Source of the DNA: Glaciimonas soli
GTDB lineage: Bacteria; Pseudomonadota; Gammaproteobacteria; Burkholderiales; Burkholderiaceae_D
Direction of reading: 5' to 3'
DNA: 64,000 nt
Assembly (NCBI RefSeq): GCF_009497155.1
Contig: NZ_WINI01000001.1
Location: forward strand, 682,001-746,000
Under the pieces are notes generated by a model that did no database searches, was not told the DNA's origin, and was given only the letters and a program-made list of their open reading frames with translations. Positions 1 to 7,905 of the stretch are shown here, in pieces. Within the stretch, counting starts at the first letter, position 1. Every line of letters begins with the position of its first letter. Both the position numbers and the translations under genes were made by a program.

Positions 1-1
1 G

Positions 2-40
2 ATGGATCACAACTGGCCGGGCATGAAAAAAGCCAAGTAA
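2..40 (+). CDS. possible 3' end of a gene entering from the left
   Basis: Thirteen in-frame codons ending in TAA at 38-40 read from the left edge (ending PGMKKAK). This could be the C-terminal tail of a gene that starts outside the window. Too little is visible to name a family, and the frame choice is not independently supported. Confidence 0.2.
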   Translation: MDHNWPGMKKAK

Positions 41-111
41 AATGCGAATCGCCCTTAGTCGTGCGGCTCTTTATTACCAACCTAAATCTTCGTTAAATCT
101 GGATATTAAAT

Positions 112-303
112 ATGAGATTACTAATTGCTTTTATCTTGCCTTGGCTAACGTTCTTCACCATAGGCCGGCCTTTTGCCGGCATTTTTTGCCTCATCTTGCA
201 AATCACATTAGTAGGCTGGATTCCAGCAACAATCTGGGCTGTATATGCTTTAAGCCAATACAAGACGGATCAAAAAATTGAAAAGGCGTTAAGAAAAACT
301 TGA
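112..303 (+). CDS. YqaE/Pmp3 family small membrane protein
   Basis: Encodes 63 residues with two hydrophobic segments (about 3-17 and 24-47) separated by a short Gly/Arg turn. The second segment carries the family signature LVGWIPATIWAVYAL. This matches the Pmp3/YqaE (UPF0057) proteolipids, small inner-membrane proteins linked to membrane potential and salt or cold stress. A charged tail (YKTDQKIEKALRKT) would face the cytoplasm. There is only a weak ribosome-binding site (GGA) upstream of the ATG. A terminator follows 50 bp after the stop, so the gene is probably monocistronic. Family assignment is from sequence recognition; the role in this organism is inferred. Confidence 0.7.
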   Translation: MRLLIAFILPWLTFFTIGRPFAGIFCLILQITLVGWIPATIWAVYALSQYKTDQKIEKALRKT

Positions 304-353
304 CCTCGATCTAGATCTTTTCGAACAAAAGAAAGTGTATTTATAAAACAAAA

Positions 354-379
354 ATGCTCCGATAAATGGAGCATTTTTT
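354..379. terminator. bidirectional rho-independent terminator
   Basis: A perfect 7-bp stem (ATGCTCC / GGAGCAT) with a 7-nt loop is followed by a T-run on the plus strand and preceded by an A-run that becomes a T-run on the minus strand. It can end both the YqaE-like gene and the convergent mdc transcript that finishes with mdcH at 507. Confidence 0.8.
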
Positions 380-506
380 CGCTACAAACGACTTGCGGTG
401 CCGCAAGTAGAGAGCACTTAACAATTGGTCGTCAAGCGAATAGTTATCCAGTAAAAATAAACGTTTGATCCGCATCGCATCGCAGAAATGTTAATCCTTT
501 GGAAGC

Positions 507-1433
507 TCATAAACGTTCCAGCCAGTTGAGCACGCCTTGCAAAGTCCGAAATTCACTCACGGAACGACACGCGATGTGTGGATGACGTGCCTGCAGCATG
601 CGCGAAAGCGCCGCGCCGGGGCCCAGTTCCAGCGCCGCCGTAATCCGATGTTCGGCGCAGGCATCCATGCACGCGTTCCAATGTATCGTTTGCGCTATTT
701 GACTAGACAAAACAGATACGGCTTGCTCCTTTTTTGTCACGATTTCGCCGGACAAACCTGACAGTACGGGCAGCTGCGGATCGCAGCATAACTGCGTTCG
801 CAGTTCTTCCGCAAATGGCGCGACTGCTGCGTTCATCAGTGGCGTGTGTGACGCCACCGTTACCGGCAGCACGTTTATCCGGCCGCCGAGCCGAATAATG
901 TCGTCGGTGATAATGCGGAGATCGTGATAATAACCACCGACGATACAGCTATCGACATCGATCTCGATCGCCACATAAAGCTGCAACGGCGCGACCAAGG
1001 TGGCCACGGCGCAGACCTCGATACCGCTGACGGCAAATAGTACCTGGCGCGGCGATTGCTGCGCACAGACATCCATCAGATTAGCACGCAACGCCGCTAA
1101 CCTGATAGCCGGCTGTGGAGCAACTACGCCGGCTATGGCATGGGCAGCGAGCTCGCCTATGCTGTAACCAGCCACCAATTCAGGTATCGGCACAAAATCT
1201 TTGAGCGCCGACCAGGCCGCCAGCGACGCCGCCACAATCAGCGGCTGCGCGAGGCGATTGGAAAACAATAGGGAGTCGTCAGTCAAGATCCGCGTCAGTG
1301 GTTGTCCGAGATCGGCCTCCGATAACCATTGATCCGGCAACGCAGCAGTGCGCGGATCGGCGCGCAGCAGGTCGAACATCGCCGAATGCTGGCCGCCTTG
1401 CCCCGGGCACAGAATTGCCAGACGCGGCATCAT
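507..1433 (-). CDS. mdcH: malonate decarboxylase epsilon subunit (malonyl-CoA:ACP transacylase)
   Basis: MdcH is a malonyltransferase of the FabD fold. It loads a malonyl group onto the acetyl-primed prosthetic group of the MdcC acyl carrier protein to activate the decarboxylase. The 308 residues show the N-terminal CPGQGGQ motif (9-15), the nucleophile elbow GYSIGE with Ser91, and the catalytic His196 in ASHTPL. Length fits the family. It is the last gene of the minus-strand mdc series, 36 bp after a solute-binding protein gene that is not a usual member of the operon. The bidirectional terminator at 354-379 probably ends the transcript. Identity is well supported by motif and by context. 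Confidence 0.93.
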   Translation of the reverse strand: MMPRLAILCPGQGGQHSAMFDLLRADPRTAALPDQWLSEADLGQPLTRILTDDSLLFSNRLAQPLIVAASLAAWSALKDFVPIPELVAGYSIGELAAHAIAGVVAPQPAIRLAALRANLMDVCAQQSPRQVLFAVSGIEVCAVATLVAPLQLYVAIEIDVDSCIVGGYYHDLRIITDDIIRLGGRINVLPVTVASHTPLMNAAVAPFAEELRTQLCCDPQLPVLSGLSGEIVTKKEQAVSVLSSQIAQTIHWNACMDACAEHRITAALELGPGAALSRMLQARHPHIACRSVSEFRTLQGVLNWLERL

Positions 1434-1469
1434 TGTTGATCTCCCCCTTTCGCTTTGCTTAATTGAATC

Positions 1470-2615
1470 TTATCGCATTACGTAGCCACCCTTGCTGATG
1501 ACCGTCAGCTCGATGAAATTTAAGCCGTCGTGGCTGGATGGACCGTATTTCAGCGACAAGCCACCCAAATCATATCCGCCCATGCTTTCCAGCGCACTGA
1601 CCAGACCTTCGCGCGTAGGCTTATTGCCGGTGCGGCGCAATCCTTCGACCAGAACTTTGGCAGAAATGTAGCCTTCCATCGCAGGATACGAATCAGATAA
1701 TTCACTGTGGTTTTTTACCGCCGTTATGAATTCTTTAGAGATGGCAGTAACCGGGCTATCCGGGCTCGGGAACACTTGGGTCATGCCGATACCGCGGGCA
1801 TCCTTACCCAGGCTTTGCACGAATGCCTTTGAGCTGACGTTTGATAGTGTAACCAATTGCTGATTACCACCAGCCAAGCGATATTCCTTGATGAACGCCG
1901 CGCATGGCTTGGCAGTGCAAATCAGCAGCACCGCTTGCGGGTTAGAGGCAAAAATCTTCTTCACGGCCGCTTCCACCGCTACGGTATTACGCTCATAACT
2001 GGCGATCACCGGATCTGGAAGATTAAACTTCTTGATTGCCTGTTTCACCCCTTCCAGCGCATCGTTACCGAATGAGTCGTTCGACACCAGAACCGAATAC
2101 CTCATCAGTCCCATGCCTTTGAGCTGTTCAATGTCGGTGATGACTTCCTGGCGATATCTCGATCGAACGTTAAACACATAATGCTGCAGCGGCTCATGCA
2201 ATGAAGTGGCACCGGTTACCGGCGCTATCAGCGGCACCTTGGCGTCGGTGATGGTCGATAGTATCGATTCGGTGGTCGGTGTGCCGCGGTACAAAAACAA
2301 CGCAAAGGCATTTTTTTCAGTCAGCAGCTTGTGTGTATTCTCGATAGTCCGCTTTGGTTCAAAGCCATCATCCATCGACTCTAGTACGATTTTGCGACCA
2401 AACACGCCACCCTGCTTGTTGACGGTGTCAAAATATAGTTGTGCGCCGGCGGTAGCCTGCTTAACCTCATCCCCGGCAGTTCCCGTAAAACCTGCCGATT
2501 GACCAATCACAATCGTATTGCTGGTTATGCCCGGCTCTGCATTTGCGCTACCAACCATGAATAAACCGAGCAGCCCGATACCGACAACCAAAGACAACTT
2601 CTGATGCGCTTTCAT
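1470..2615 (-). CDS. ABC-type branched-chain amino acid (LivK-like) periplasmic substrate-binding protein
   Basis: A 381-residue type I periplasmic binding protein. The first 26 residues form a signal peptide (hydrophobic core about 8-22, cleavage after ANA), followed by the LivK-type start ITSNTIVIGQSAGFTG. Later motifs (GRKIVLESMDDG, ASYERNT, AMEGYISAKVL) are typical of amino-acid, amide or aromatic-acid binding members. A good ribosome-binding site (GGAGAG) precedes the ATG. No LivH/M/G/F permease or ATPase genes lie nearby, so the protein is an orphan binder. It lies between mdcB and mdcH in the same orientation and is probably co-transcribed. Its ligand is unknown; a dicarboxylate or carboxylate link to malonate metabolism is inferred from position only. 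Confidence 0.88.
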   Translation of the reverse strand: MKAHQKLSLVVGIGLLGLFMVGSANAEPGITSNTIVIGQSAGFTGTAGDEVKQATAGAQLYFDTVNKQGGVFGRKIVLESMDDGFEPKRTIENTHKLLTEKNAFALFLYRGTPTTESILSTITDAKVPLIAPVTGATSLHEPLQHYVFNVRSRYRQEVITDIEQLKGMGLMRYSVLVSNDSFGNDALEGVKQAIKKFNLPDPVIASYERNTVAVEAAVKKIFASNPQAVLLICTAKPCAAFIKEYRLAGGNQQLVTLSNVSSKAFVQSLGKDARGIGMTQVFPSPDSPVTAISKEFITAVKNHSELSDSYPAMEGYISAKVLVEGLRRTGNKPTREGLVSALESMGGYDLGGLSLKYGPSSHDGLNFIELTVISKGGYVMR

Positions 2616-2719
2616 TTACTCTCCAAAGATATTTATCAATACTTAAGTTAATTCAAGTACGTTGTTCATAATTATGTTTATAGGCAACAACAAGCGAGCA
2701 GTTGGATAAGCACTGCGAA

Positions 2720-3643
2720 TCACCACAGGTAACTAAGCTCGTGCAATAAAAAAGTGGCCGCCAGTAGGTCGGCTGCGCCACCGGGCGACAGCTTATCCTG
2801 AATAAATTCCAAATGGCAACTAATTGCATGTTCTCGCCAATTATTTGCAGCGCTGCCACCGGCTTCCAGGAATTGCCGCGCCCGCTCTTTGACTTTTTTG
2901 GCGCCGTTCAGACCACCCCGATGATAGGTATTGGTGTCGTTGATATGCGCCATCAGCGTAAACAAGGTATCGATGGCGGCCGATTCGTAGTCACGACCTG
3001 TGTTCAGCGTCTTTAGGAAACGCGGCAGCGCCAGCTCGAATAGCGATGGAAAACCAAGAGCCGCCTCCTCGGCAGCACCGCTAACCGCGTAGTGCTCAGC
3101 CACCTGCTTGCCGTGCGAAGCACTTGTCGCACCGTGCATGTGACCATTCAGTGCATCGCCCCATTGCCTCAGCAGCGCGGAACGGATCGCCGCCGCCGAC
3201 AGTGGCGTACCTTGGCCGCGGCAGTATCCGGTCGCCGCGCATAACAGGCCGAGGCTGAAAATCGCCCCGCGATGCGTATTGACGCCTGCGGTGGCGCGCA
3301 GCATAGTCTGCTCGGCTTCAATTCCGAGTTGCCGCAACGTGGCAAATCCAGCGCCATTGACACCTGCGTCGGTAATGCGAATGAAATAATGGCGCAACGC
3401 AAACAGGCTGCGCATAAATGTGACGGCGGTCATGTCGGCGTGGCTTCCGGAATCAATCGGCGACACCAGGCCAGGTTTGGGATAAAGCTGCAATTCGCGA
3501 TACAAACTTCGCACTGCCAATCGCGCGACTGCGAGACAAAACACACGCTGGTTGCGTATGCTCTGCCGCTGCAGCATGTCCTGGTGGCGCCAGTTAGATA
3601 CGGATGCGAGTCCTCGCAAATCAGAGTGATCGCAAGAGCTCAT
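2720..3643 (-). CDS. mdcB: triphosphoribosyl-dephospho-CoA synthase MdcB
   Basis: MdcB (CitG family) makes 2'-(5''-triphosphoribosyl)-3'-dephospho-CoA from ATP and dephospho-CoA, the precursor of the prosthetic group carried by MdcC. The 307-residue protein has the family features: the early KPGLVSPIDSGSHADM motif, the GVNTHRGAIFSLGLL motif, and LMAHINDTNTYHRGG near the C-terminus. It overlaps mdcG by four bases (ATGA type), which indicates translational coupling. In Klebsiella and Pseudomonas mdcB lies after mdcA; here it follows mdcG. Identity is firm from motifs and neighbours. Confidence 0.92.
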   Translation of the reverse strand: MSSCDHSDLRGLASVSNWRHQDMLQRQSIRNQRVFCLAVARLAVRSLYRELQLYPKPGLVSPIDSGSHADMTAVTFMRSLFALRHYFIRITDAGVNGAGFATLRQLGIEAEQTMLRATAGVNTHRGAIFSLGLLCAATGYCRGQGTPLSAAAIRSALLRQWGDALNGHMHGATSASHGKQVAEHYAVSGAAEEAALGFPSLFELALPRFLKTLNTGRDYESAAIDTLFTLMAHINDTNTYHRGGLNGAKKVKERARQFLEAGGSAANNWREHAISCHLEFIQDKLSPGGAADLLAATFLLHELSYLW

Positions 3644-4314
3644 GCCGAAGCCACACCTTCGAGACTGTCGATCAAGGTCGATAGAGTTACTAGCCTGACC
3701 GTGGTCTCGCTCTTAACCAGCACCTTGTTTTGACTGGCTTTAGGTAAAGCCAGCAGGCACTCCTTCCAGGCCACTGCCTGACCGTCGGGGAAAATAACTT
3801 CGCCATCCAATGGCAGGCATGCAGCGTATTGCGCCAGCAGGGCCAGTCCGCAGGAAAATTCGTGCGCGTTCCTCGGCACAAACAGCAAATCGATATCGGA
3901 TGTCGGAGTCAAATAGGTTTGCTGCGTCAGTATCTGCCAAGACCAGGAACCATAAATCCGCATCAATATGCCGATCCGATGACAACTTTCGGCAAACGCA
4001 TGTAAGGGTGTCAGCCACTTGGACGGCGCATGCGTCAGTGCGGCCTGCAACGCCAGCGGCTGTTCAATTCGTTGAATCGCGCCCAGCTCAACCTTGAATG
4101 GAATCCGTATCTTGTCACCTTCAGCATTAGGCGGTAACGGTAATCCGAGACAAACCTGATCGACCATCGTATCCGGCTCCTGGCGCCGCAACACCACTGG
4201 CCAATCAGCGCGGTGCCATTGCTCCAGCGCTGCTCGCTGCGCCGGTGCCACGGCCTCCGTAGCGCGCTGCCAACCGACACTGCTGAGCCAAACCAGACTA
4301 TGACGCGCTAGCAT
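3640..4314 (-). CDS. mdcG: phosphoribosyl-dephospho-CoA transferase MdcG (malonate decarboxylase holo-ACP synthase)
   Basis: MdcG transfers the phosphoribosyl-dephospho-CoA group made by MdcB onto a serine of apo-MdcC. The 224-residue protein begins with a typical MdcG N-terminus (LARHSLVWL) and contains a nucleotidyltransferase-like segment with GSWSWQILTQ and TPTSDIDLLF (about 121-147), in which the paired acidic residues of SDIDLL are the likely metal ligands. It overlaps mdcE upstream by 17 bp and mdcB downstream by 4 bp, so the three are tightly coupled. Confidence 0.9.
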   Translation of the reverse strand: MLARHSLVWLSSVGWQRATEAVAPAQRAALEQWHRADWPVVLRRQEPDTMVDQVCLGLPLPPNAEGDKIRIPFKVELGAIQRIEQPLALQAALTHAPSKWLTPLHAFAESCHRIGILMRIYGSWSWQILTQQTYLTPTSDIDLLFVPRNAHEFSCGLALLAQYAACLPLDGEVIFPDGQAVAWKECLLALPKASQNKVLVKSETTVRLVTLSTLIDSLEGVASA

Positions 4315-5008
4315 CGTCGATTACTGCTTGCGCCACCTTGAAGGCCATAGTGCGACCGCCGCGTTTCAGCCCAGCCGCACTGCGATTGTCTTGCGAATCG
4401 GCCGACCGTAAAGCCTGTATCAATCGCTGCGCCAGGTCGTCATGCCAGATTTCCTCGATGCCGCCCATATGCAGATAATTGATTGCCCCAGGAGCAAACA
4501 CCGGATTGCTTTTTGCCAGTTCCGTCAGCCGTTCTTCCGACACTTTGGTAATCCTTGCCATTGCCGGCAAACCCATCACACGGATGGTCGCCTCGGGCAA
4601 CGCGTAACAGGAATCGGCCATCAATCCGCTGGTGATGAAGCCACCAGACAATGCCTGGTCATAGACTAGACCGACAATCTTGTGCCGCTGGCGACGCGCC
4701 AGGTCGAGACACTTCGCCAGATGCGCCATGTAGCTGTTGATGCCGAGCATTTCATCGCGGTGGCGTAGACGCTGCCCTTGGGTATCGACCAGGATCACGA
4801 TAGCGCGTTGCGGATGCTCGCGCACAGTGGCCAACACCGCTTGCGCCTGCAACAATGCGATCTCGACGCCGATGGCGGCGTGACCGGTGGTGCCAATGAC
4901 TGCCACGGTTTCACCATCGACTTGTCCACTACCGGATAAAAACTGATCTTGCTCAACAATATTGTGACCGTCGGGGAATAGCGCCGCCGCCAGATTTTTC
5001 CATTCCAT
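4298..5008 (-). CDS. mdcE: malonate decarboxylase gamma subunit
   Basis: MdcE forms, with MdcD, the carboxyltransferase/decarboxylase core that releases CO2 from malonyl-S-ACP. The 236 residues have the crotonase-like fold expected of the gamma subunit: the early ALFPDGHNIVEQDQF region, GTTGHAAIGVEIALLQAQ, ILVDTQGQRLRHRDEMLGIN and the oxyanion-loop stretch YDQALSGGFITSGLMAD. Only two bases separate it from mdcD. Length and order match known mdc operons. Confidence 0.93.
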   Translation of the reverse strand: MEWKNLAAALFPDGHNIVEQDQFLSGSGQVDGETVAVIGTTGHAAIGVEIALLQAQAVLATVREHPQRAIVILVDTQGQRLRHRDEMLGINSYMAHLAKCLDLARRQRHKIVGLVYDQALSGGFITSGLMADSCYALPEATIRVMGLPAMARITKVSEERLTELAKSNPVFAPGAINYLHMGGIEEIWHDDLAQRLIQALRSADSQDNRSAAGLKRGGRTMAFKVAQAVIDDASAS

Positions 5009-5010
5009 GT

Positions 5011-5910
5011 TTATGCTCCCATCCGCACGTCGGCGGCAACCGCAGTGAACGCGTCGGCTTCCATCATCGGTAAACCGGCTGCATCAGCGATGCCGAGCTG
5101 CGTCCATATCTCAAGCGGATCGGCGGCCTGTCCGAAGGAGCTGATACGCTGCTGTAGCAAATTTTGTTCCGCTTCCAGTGCGGCCAGCGTCAATGGAATA
5201 GTGGCGGCATCGGCATGGCATTGCTGCGCCAGTTCGAATGCAGTCTGCCGGAAAGCGCCGACATTATCGGCCACCAACATCTGGCAATCCCCCAACAAAT
5301 AGCGGTGCTTGCCACCAGTGGTGCGCCACACCAGAGCACGATCGCGCGCGTCGAACTCCTCAACGCCATTAGCAGTTTCAATCACTTCCGGTCCCGACAT
5401 CGCCAACCGTCCTTCTTCCGACATCACGATGGCATTGGCGCAACGGGCGGTGATGCCCATGCCGCCGAAGCAGCCATTGGAGCCGCCAACCAGCACGATC
5501 ACTGGAATACCGGCGGCGCGCACTTCCAGCAATGCGCGCATCACCTCGGATACCGCAATCAGCCCGGCGTTAGCTTCATGTAGACGGACGCCGCCGGTTT
5601 CCAGTAGCAGTAGCACTGCATAGGGGCGTTCCGTCAGAGCCAATTGCAGCAAGCCGGTCAGCTTGGCGCCATGTACCTCACCCACGGCTCCGCCCATGAA
5701 TCCACCTTCTTGCGCTGCGACGAATACATGCTCGCCATGCAGGCGGCCGCGACCAATCACCACCCCATCATCAAACGACACTGGTGCGTCCAGCTGGCCC
5801 AGATGCGGGCTGACAATGCGCAGTGCTGGCGGCAAAAACTCAATGAAACTGCCACTATCCAGCAAGGCTTGCAATCGTTCACGCGCGTTCGCTTCCAGAT
5901 AGCTGCTCAT
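5011..5910 (-). CDS. mdcD: malonate decarboxylase beta subunit
   Basis: MdcD is the beta subunit of the cytoplasmic biotin-independent malonate decarboxylase and pairs with MdcE. The 299-residue carboxyltransferase-family protein shows SYLEANARERLQALLD at the N-terminus, then DDGVVIGRGRLHG, AAQEGGFMGGAVGEVHGAK (about 66-84), LLLLETGGVRLHEANAGL, and the glycine-rich VGGSNGCFGGMGI. It overlaps mdcC by four bases. It resembles acetyl-CoA carboxylase beta and methylmalonyl decarboxylase subunits, but the operon fixes the assignment. Confidence 0.93.
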   Translation of the reverse strand: MSSYLEANARERLQALLDSGSFIEFLPPALRIVSPHLGQLDAPVSFDDGVVIGRGRLHGEHVFVAAQEGGFMGGAVGEVHGAKLTGLLQLALTERPYAVLLLLETGGVRLHEANAGLIAVSEVMRALLEVRAAGIPVIVLVGGSNGCFGGMGITARCANAIVMSEEGRLAMSGPEVIETANGVEEFDARDRALVWRTTGGKHRYLLGDCQMLVADNVGAFRQTAFELAQQCHADAATIPLTLAALEAEQNLLQQRISSFGQAADPLEIWTQLGIADAAGLPMMEADAFTAVAADVRMGA

Positions 5911-6221
5911 GGCGCGCTCCCGGTCATCGCTTGCAGCGCCTGGTCGAGTCGCAGGCTGACCACCGCCGGCGTCGCTCCCATGTCGTTGATCGCGATACGC
6001 ACATCGGTCAGTTGCCAGCGTTGCTGGAAGTCGCCCAACACTGCCTCCCAGATCGGCGCAAAACCGCGCGCCGCAGTCCTGATTTCAATCATGCAGGCGC
6101 CATTCAAAGCTGCCGACTCAACCAGGACTTCCAGATTGCCGGAGCTGACCACGCCCGATAGTTGCGGTACGACTGGCAAGCGGCGCTGGCCGTGTTCAAA
6201 ACGAAAATTCAAGGTTTCCAT
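5907..6221 (-). CDS. mdcC: malonate decarboxylase acyl carrier protein (delta subunit)
   Basis: MdcC is the acyl carrier subunit that carries acetyl and malonyl thioesters on a 2'-(5''-phosphoribosyl)-3'-dephospho-CoA group. The 104-residue protein has the prosthetic-group site VVSSGNLEVLVE; by comparison with the GSGDLEVL motif of CitD and other MdcC proteins, Ser27 is the likely attachment residue. The gene is 9 bp downstream of mdcA and overlaps mdcD by four bases. Small size, motif and position together make the call firm. Confidence 0.93.
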   Translation of the reverse strand: METLNFRFEHGQRRLPVVPQLSGVVSSGNLEVLVESAALNGACMIEIRTAARGFAPIWEAVLGDFQQRWQLTDVRIAINDMGATPAVVSLRLDQALQAMTGSAP

Positions 6222-6230
6222 TGCATGCCT

Positions 6231-7904
6231 TTACCAGTTCCTGAAGCGCTTTGGCGGATCGTACAAACCACCCGAAGCGCGCACCAGGTCTTTCATGTTT
6301 TTTGCTGCCAGCAGATCGCGTGTCGCCAATCGCTTGTCGATACCGAGATCTTCCGGCCGCTGGATGATGCCGCGGTCGCGCAGGTTCTCCACCATGCGCT
6401 TATCGCGCCCGAGGCCGATCTGGGTAAAACCGGCAACGCCGCGCACTGCCTGCTCCCGCTCTTCGTCGGTGCGACACAACAACAGGTTGGCCAGCCCCTC
6501 TTCCGTCAGGATGTGGCTGACGTCTTCGCCATAAATCATGACTGGTGGAATCGCCATGTCGGCTTGCTCGGCCAGTTCCCAGGCATCAAGGCGCTCGACA
6601 AACGCCGGTTGCATATGCTCGCGGAAAGTCTCGACAATCTGTACCACTAGCTTTTGCCCACGCGGCATCAAATTTTTTCCGTCACGCGCCTCGCGTCCGG
6701 CTTTCAACCAGGCCGGACTGGCGTGGCGCCGACCACGGGCATCGGCGCCCATGTTAGGTGCACCGCCGAAGCCAGCGATGCGACCTGCTGTAGCGGTCGA
6801 CGAATTTCCCTGCAAATCGATCTGTAGGGTCGAACCGATGAACATGTCACAGGCGTAATGACCGGCCATCTGGCTGAACGCACGATTGCTACGCATTGAA
6901 CCGTCAGGGCCGACAAAGAACACGTCGGAACGGGCGCGAATGTACTCTTCCATGCCAAGTTCGGAGCCGAAGGAGTGGATCGACTCGACAAAGCCGGCCT
7001 CAATTGCGGGTATCAATGCCGGATGCGGATTGAGCGCCCAGTGCTTGCAGATCTTCCCTTTCAGACCGAGCGACGCGGCATAGGTCGGCAGGATCAACTC
7101 GATCGCGGCAGTATCAAAACCGATACCGTGATTGAGTCGCTGCACCTCGTATTCGGCGTAGATACCTTTGATCGCCATCATCGCCATCAGAATCTGAATG
7201 TCCGAAATCTGTGCCGGATCGCGTGTAAATAGTGGTTCGATATAGTGCGGCGTCGGTGCTGGCACCACAAAACTAACCCAGTCGGCCGGGATATCAACCC
7301 GCGGCAGCACATCAACGATCTCGTTGACCTGAGCGATCACGATGCCGCCGCTGAAAGCCGTCGCCTCGACGATGGCTGGAGTGTCCTCGGTATTCGGCCC
7401 GGTGTACAAATTCCCATGACGATCCGCAGCTTGTGCCGCCACCAACGCGACACGGGGCGTCAGGTCGACAAAGTAGCGACCGAACAATTCAAGGTAGGTA
7501 TGAATCGCACCGATGTTCAGTTTACCGGCGGCCACCAGGCGCGCCAGCCTCACCGCCTGCGGCCCGGAAAAAGAAAAGTCCAGGCGCGAGGCAATACCGT
7601 TCTCAAAAATATCCAGATGTTCCGGCATAGCCAGCACCGACAGCAACATATGCAAACCGTTGATGCGCTCCGGATCAAGTTTGGTTAGCGCTTTGGCCAG
7701 AAAATCGGCCTGCTTCTGATTGTTCCCTTCCAGACAAACCCGATCGCCGGATTCCAGCACGCTATGCAACAGGTCCTGGATTCGCCCCGTTTCCACCAAC
7801 TTGCCATGGCAGGCATCGCCCAGCACAGTGGCGGCACGCTGCAGCCGCTGTTCGCGATTCTTATTACGTACATCCCAACGCCGCCCGTTACCGGAAATAC
7901 TCAT
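6231..7904 (-). CDS. mdcA: malonate decarboxylase alpha subunit (acetyl-S-ACP:malonate ACP transferase)
   Basis: MdcA exchanges the acetyl group on MdcC for malonate and releases acetate. The 557-residue length fits the family. Visible landmarks are the N-terminal RRWDVRNKNREQRLQ, VCLEGNNQKQADFLA, HMLLSVLAMPEHLDIFE, NEIVDVLPRVDIPADWVSF, and the C-terminal GGLYDPPKRFRNW, which is highly typical of MdcA. The gene starts one base after the stop of the TRAP large-permease gene, so transporter and enzyme are probably made from one transcript. Confidence 0.95.
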   Translation of the reverse strand: MSISGNGRRWDVRNKNREQRLQRAATVLGDACHGKLVETGRIQDLLHSVLESGDRVCLEGNNQKQADFLAKALTKLDPERINGLHMLLSVLAMPEHLDIFENGIASRLDFSFSGPQAVRLARLVAAGKLNIGAIHTYLELFGRYFVDLTPRVALVAAQAADRHGNLYTGPNTEDTPAIVEATAFSGGIVIAQVNEIVDVLPRVDIPADWVSFVVPAPTPHYIEPLFTRDPAQISDIQILMAMMAIKGIYAEYEVQRLNHGIGFDTAAIELILPTYAASLGLKGKICKHWALNPHPALIPAIEAGFVESIHSFGSELGMEEYIRARSDVFFVGPDGSMRSNRAFSQMAGHYACDMFIGSTLQIDLQGNSSTATAGRIAGFGGAPNMGADARGRRHASPAWLKAGREARDGKNLMPRGQKLVVQIVETFREHMQPAFVERLDAWELAEQADMAIPPVMIYGEDVSHILTEEGLANLLLCRTDEEREQAVRGVAGFTQIGLGRDKRMVENLRDRGIIQRPEDLGIDKRLATRDLLAAKNMKDLVRASGGLYDPPKRFRNW

Positions 7905-7905
7905 A

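Noticed and set aside
5644-6534. 296-codon plus-strand open frame across mdcD, mdcC and mdcA
   Set aside because: It is antisense to three well-supported mdc genes and its composition is that of a shadow frame (Arg/Ser-rich, no recognisable domain).
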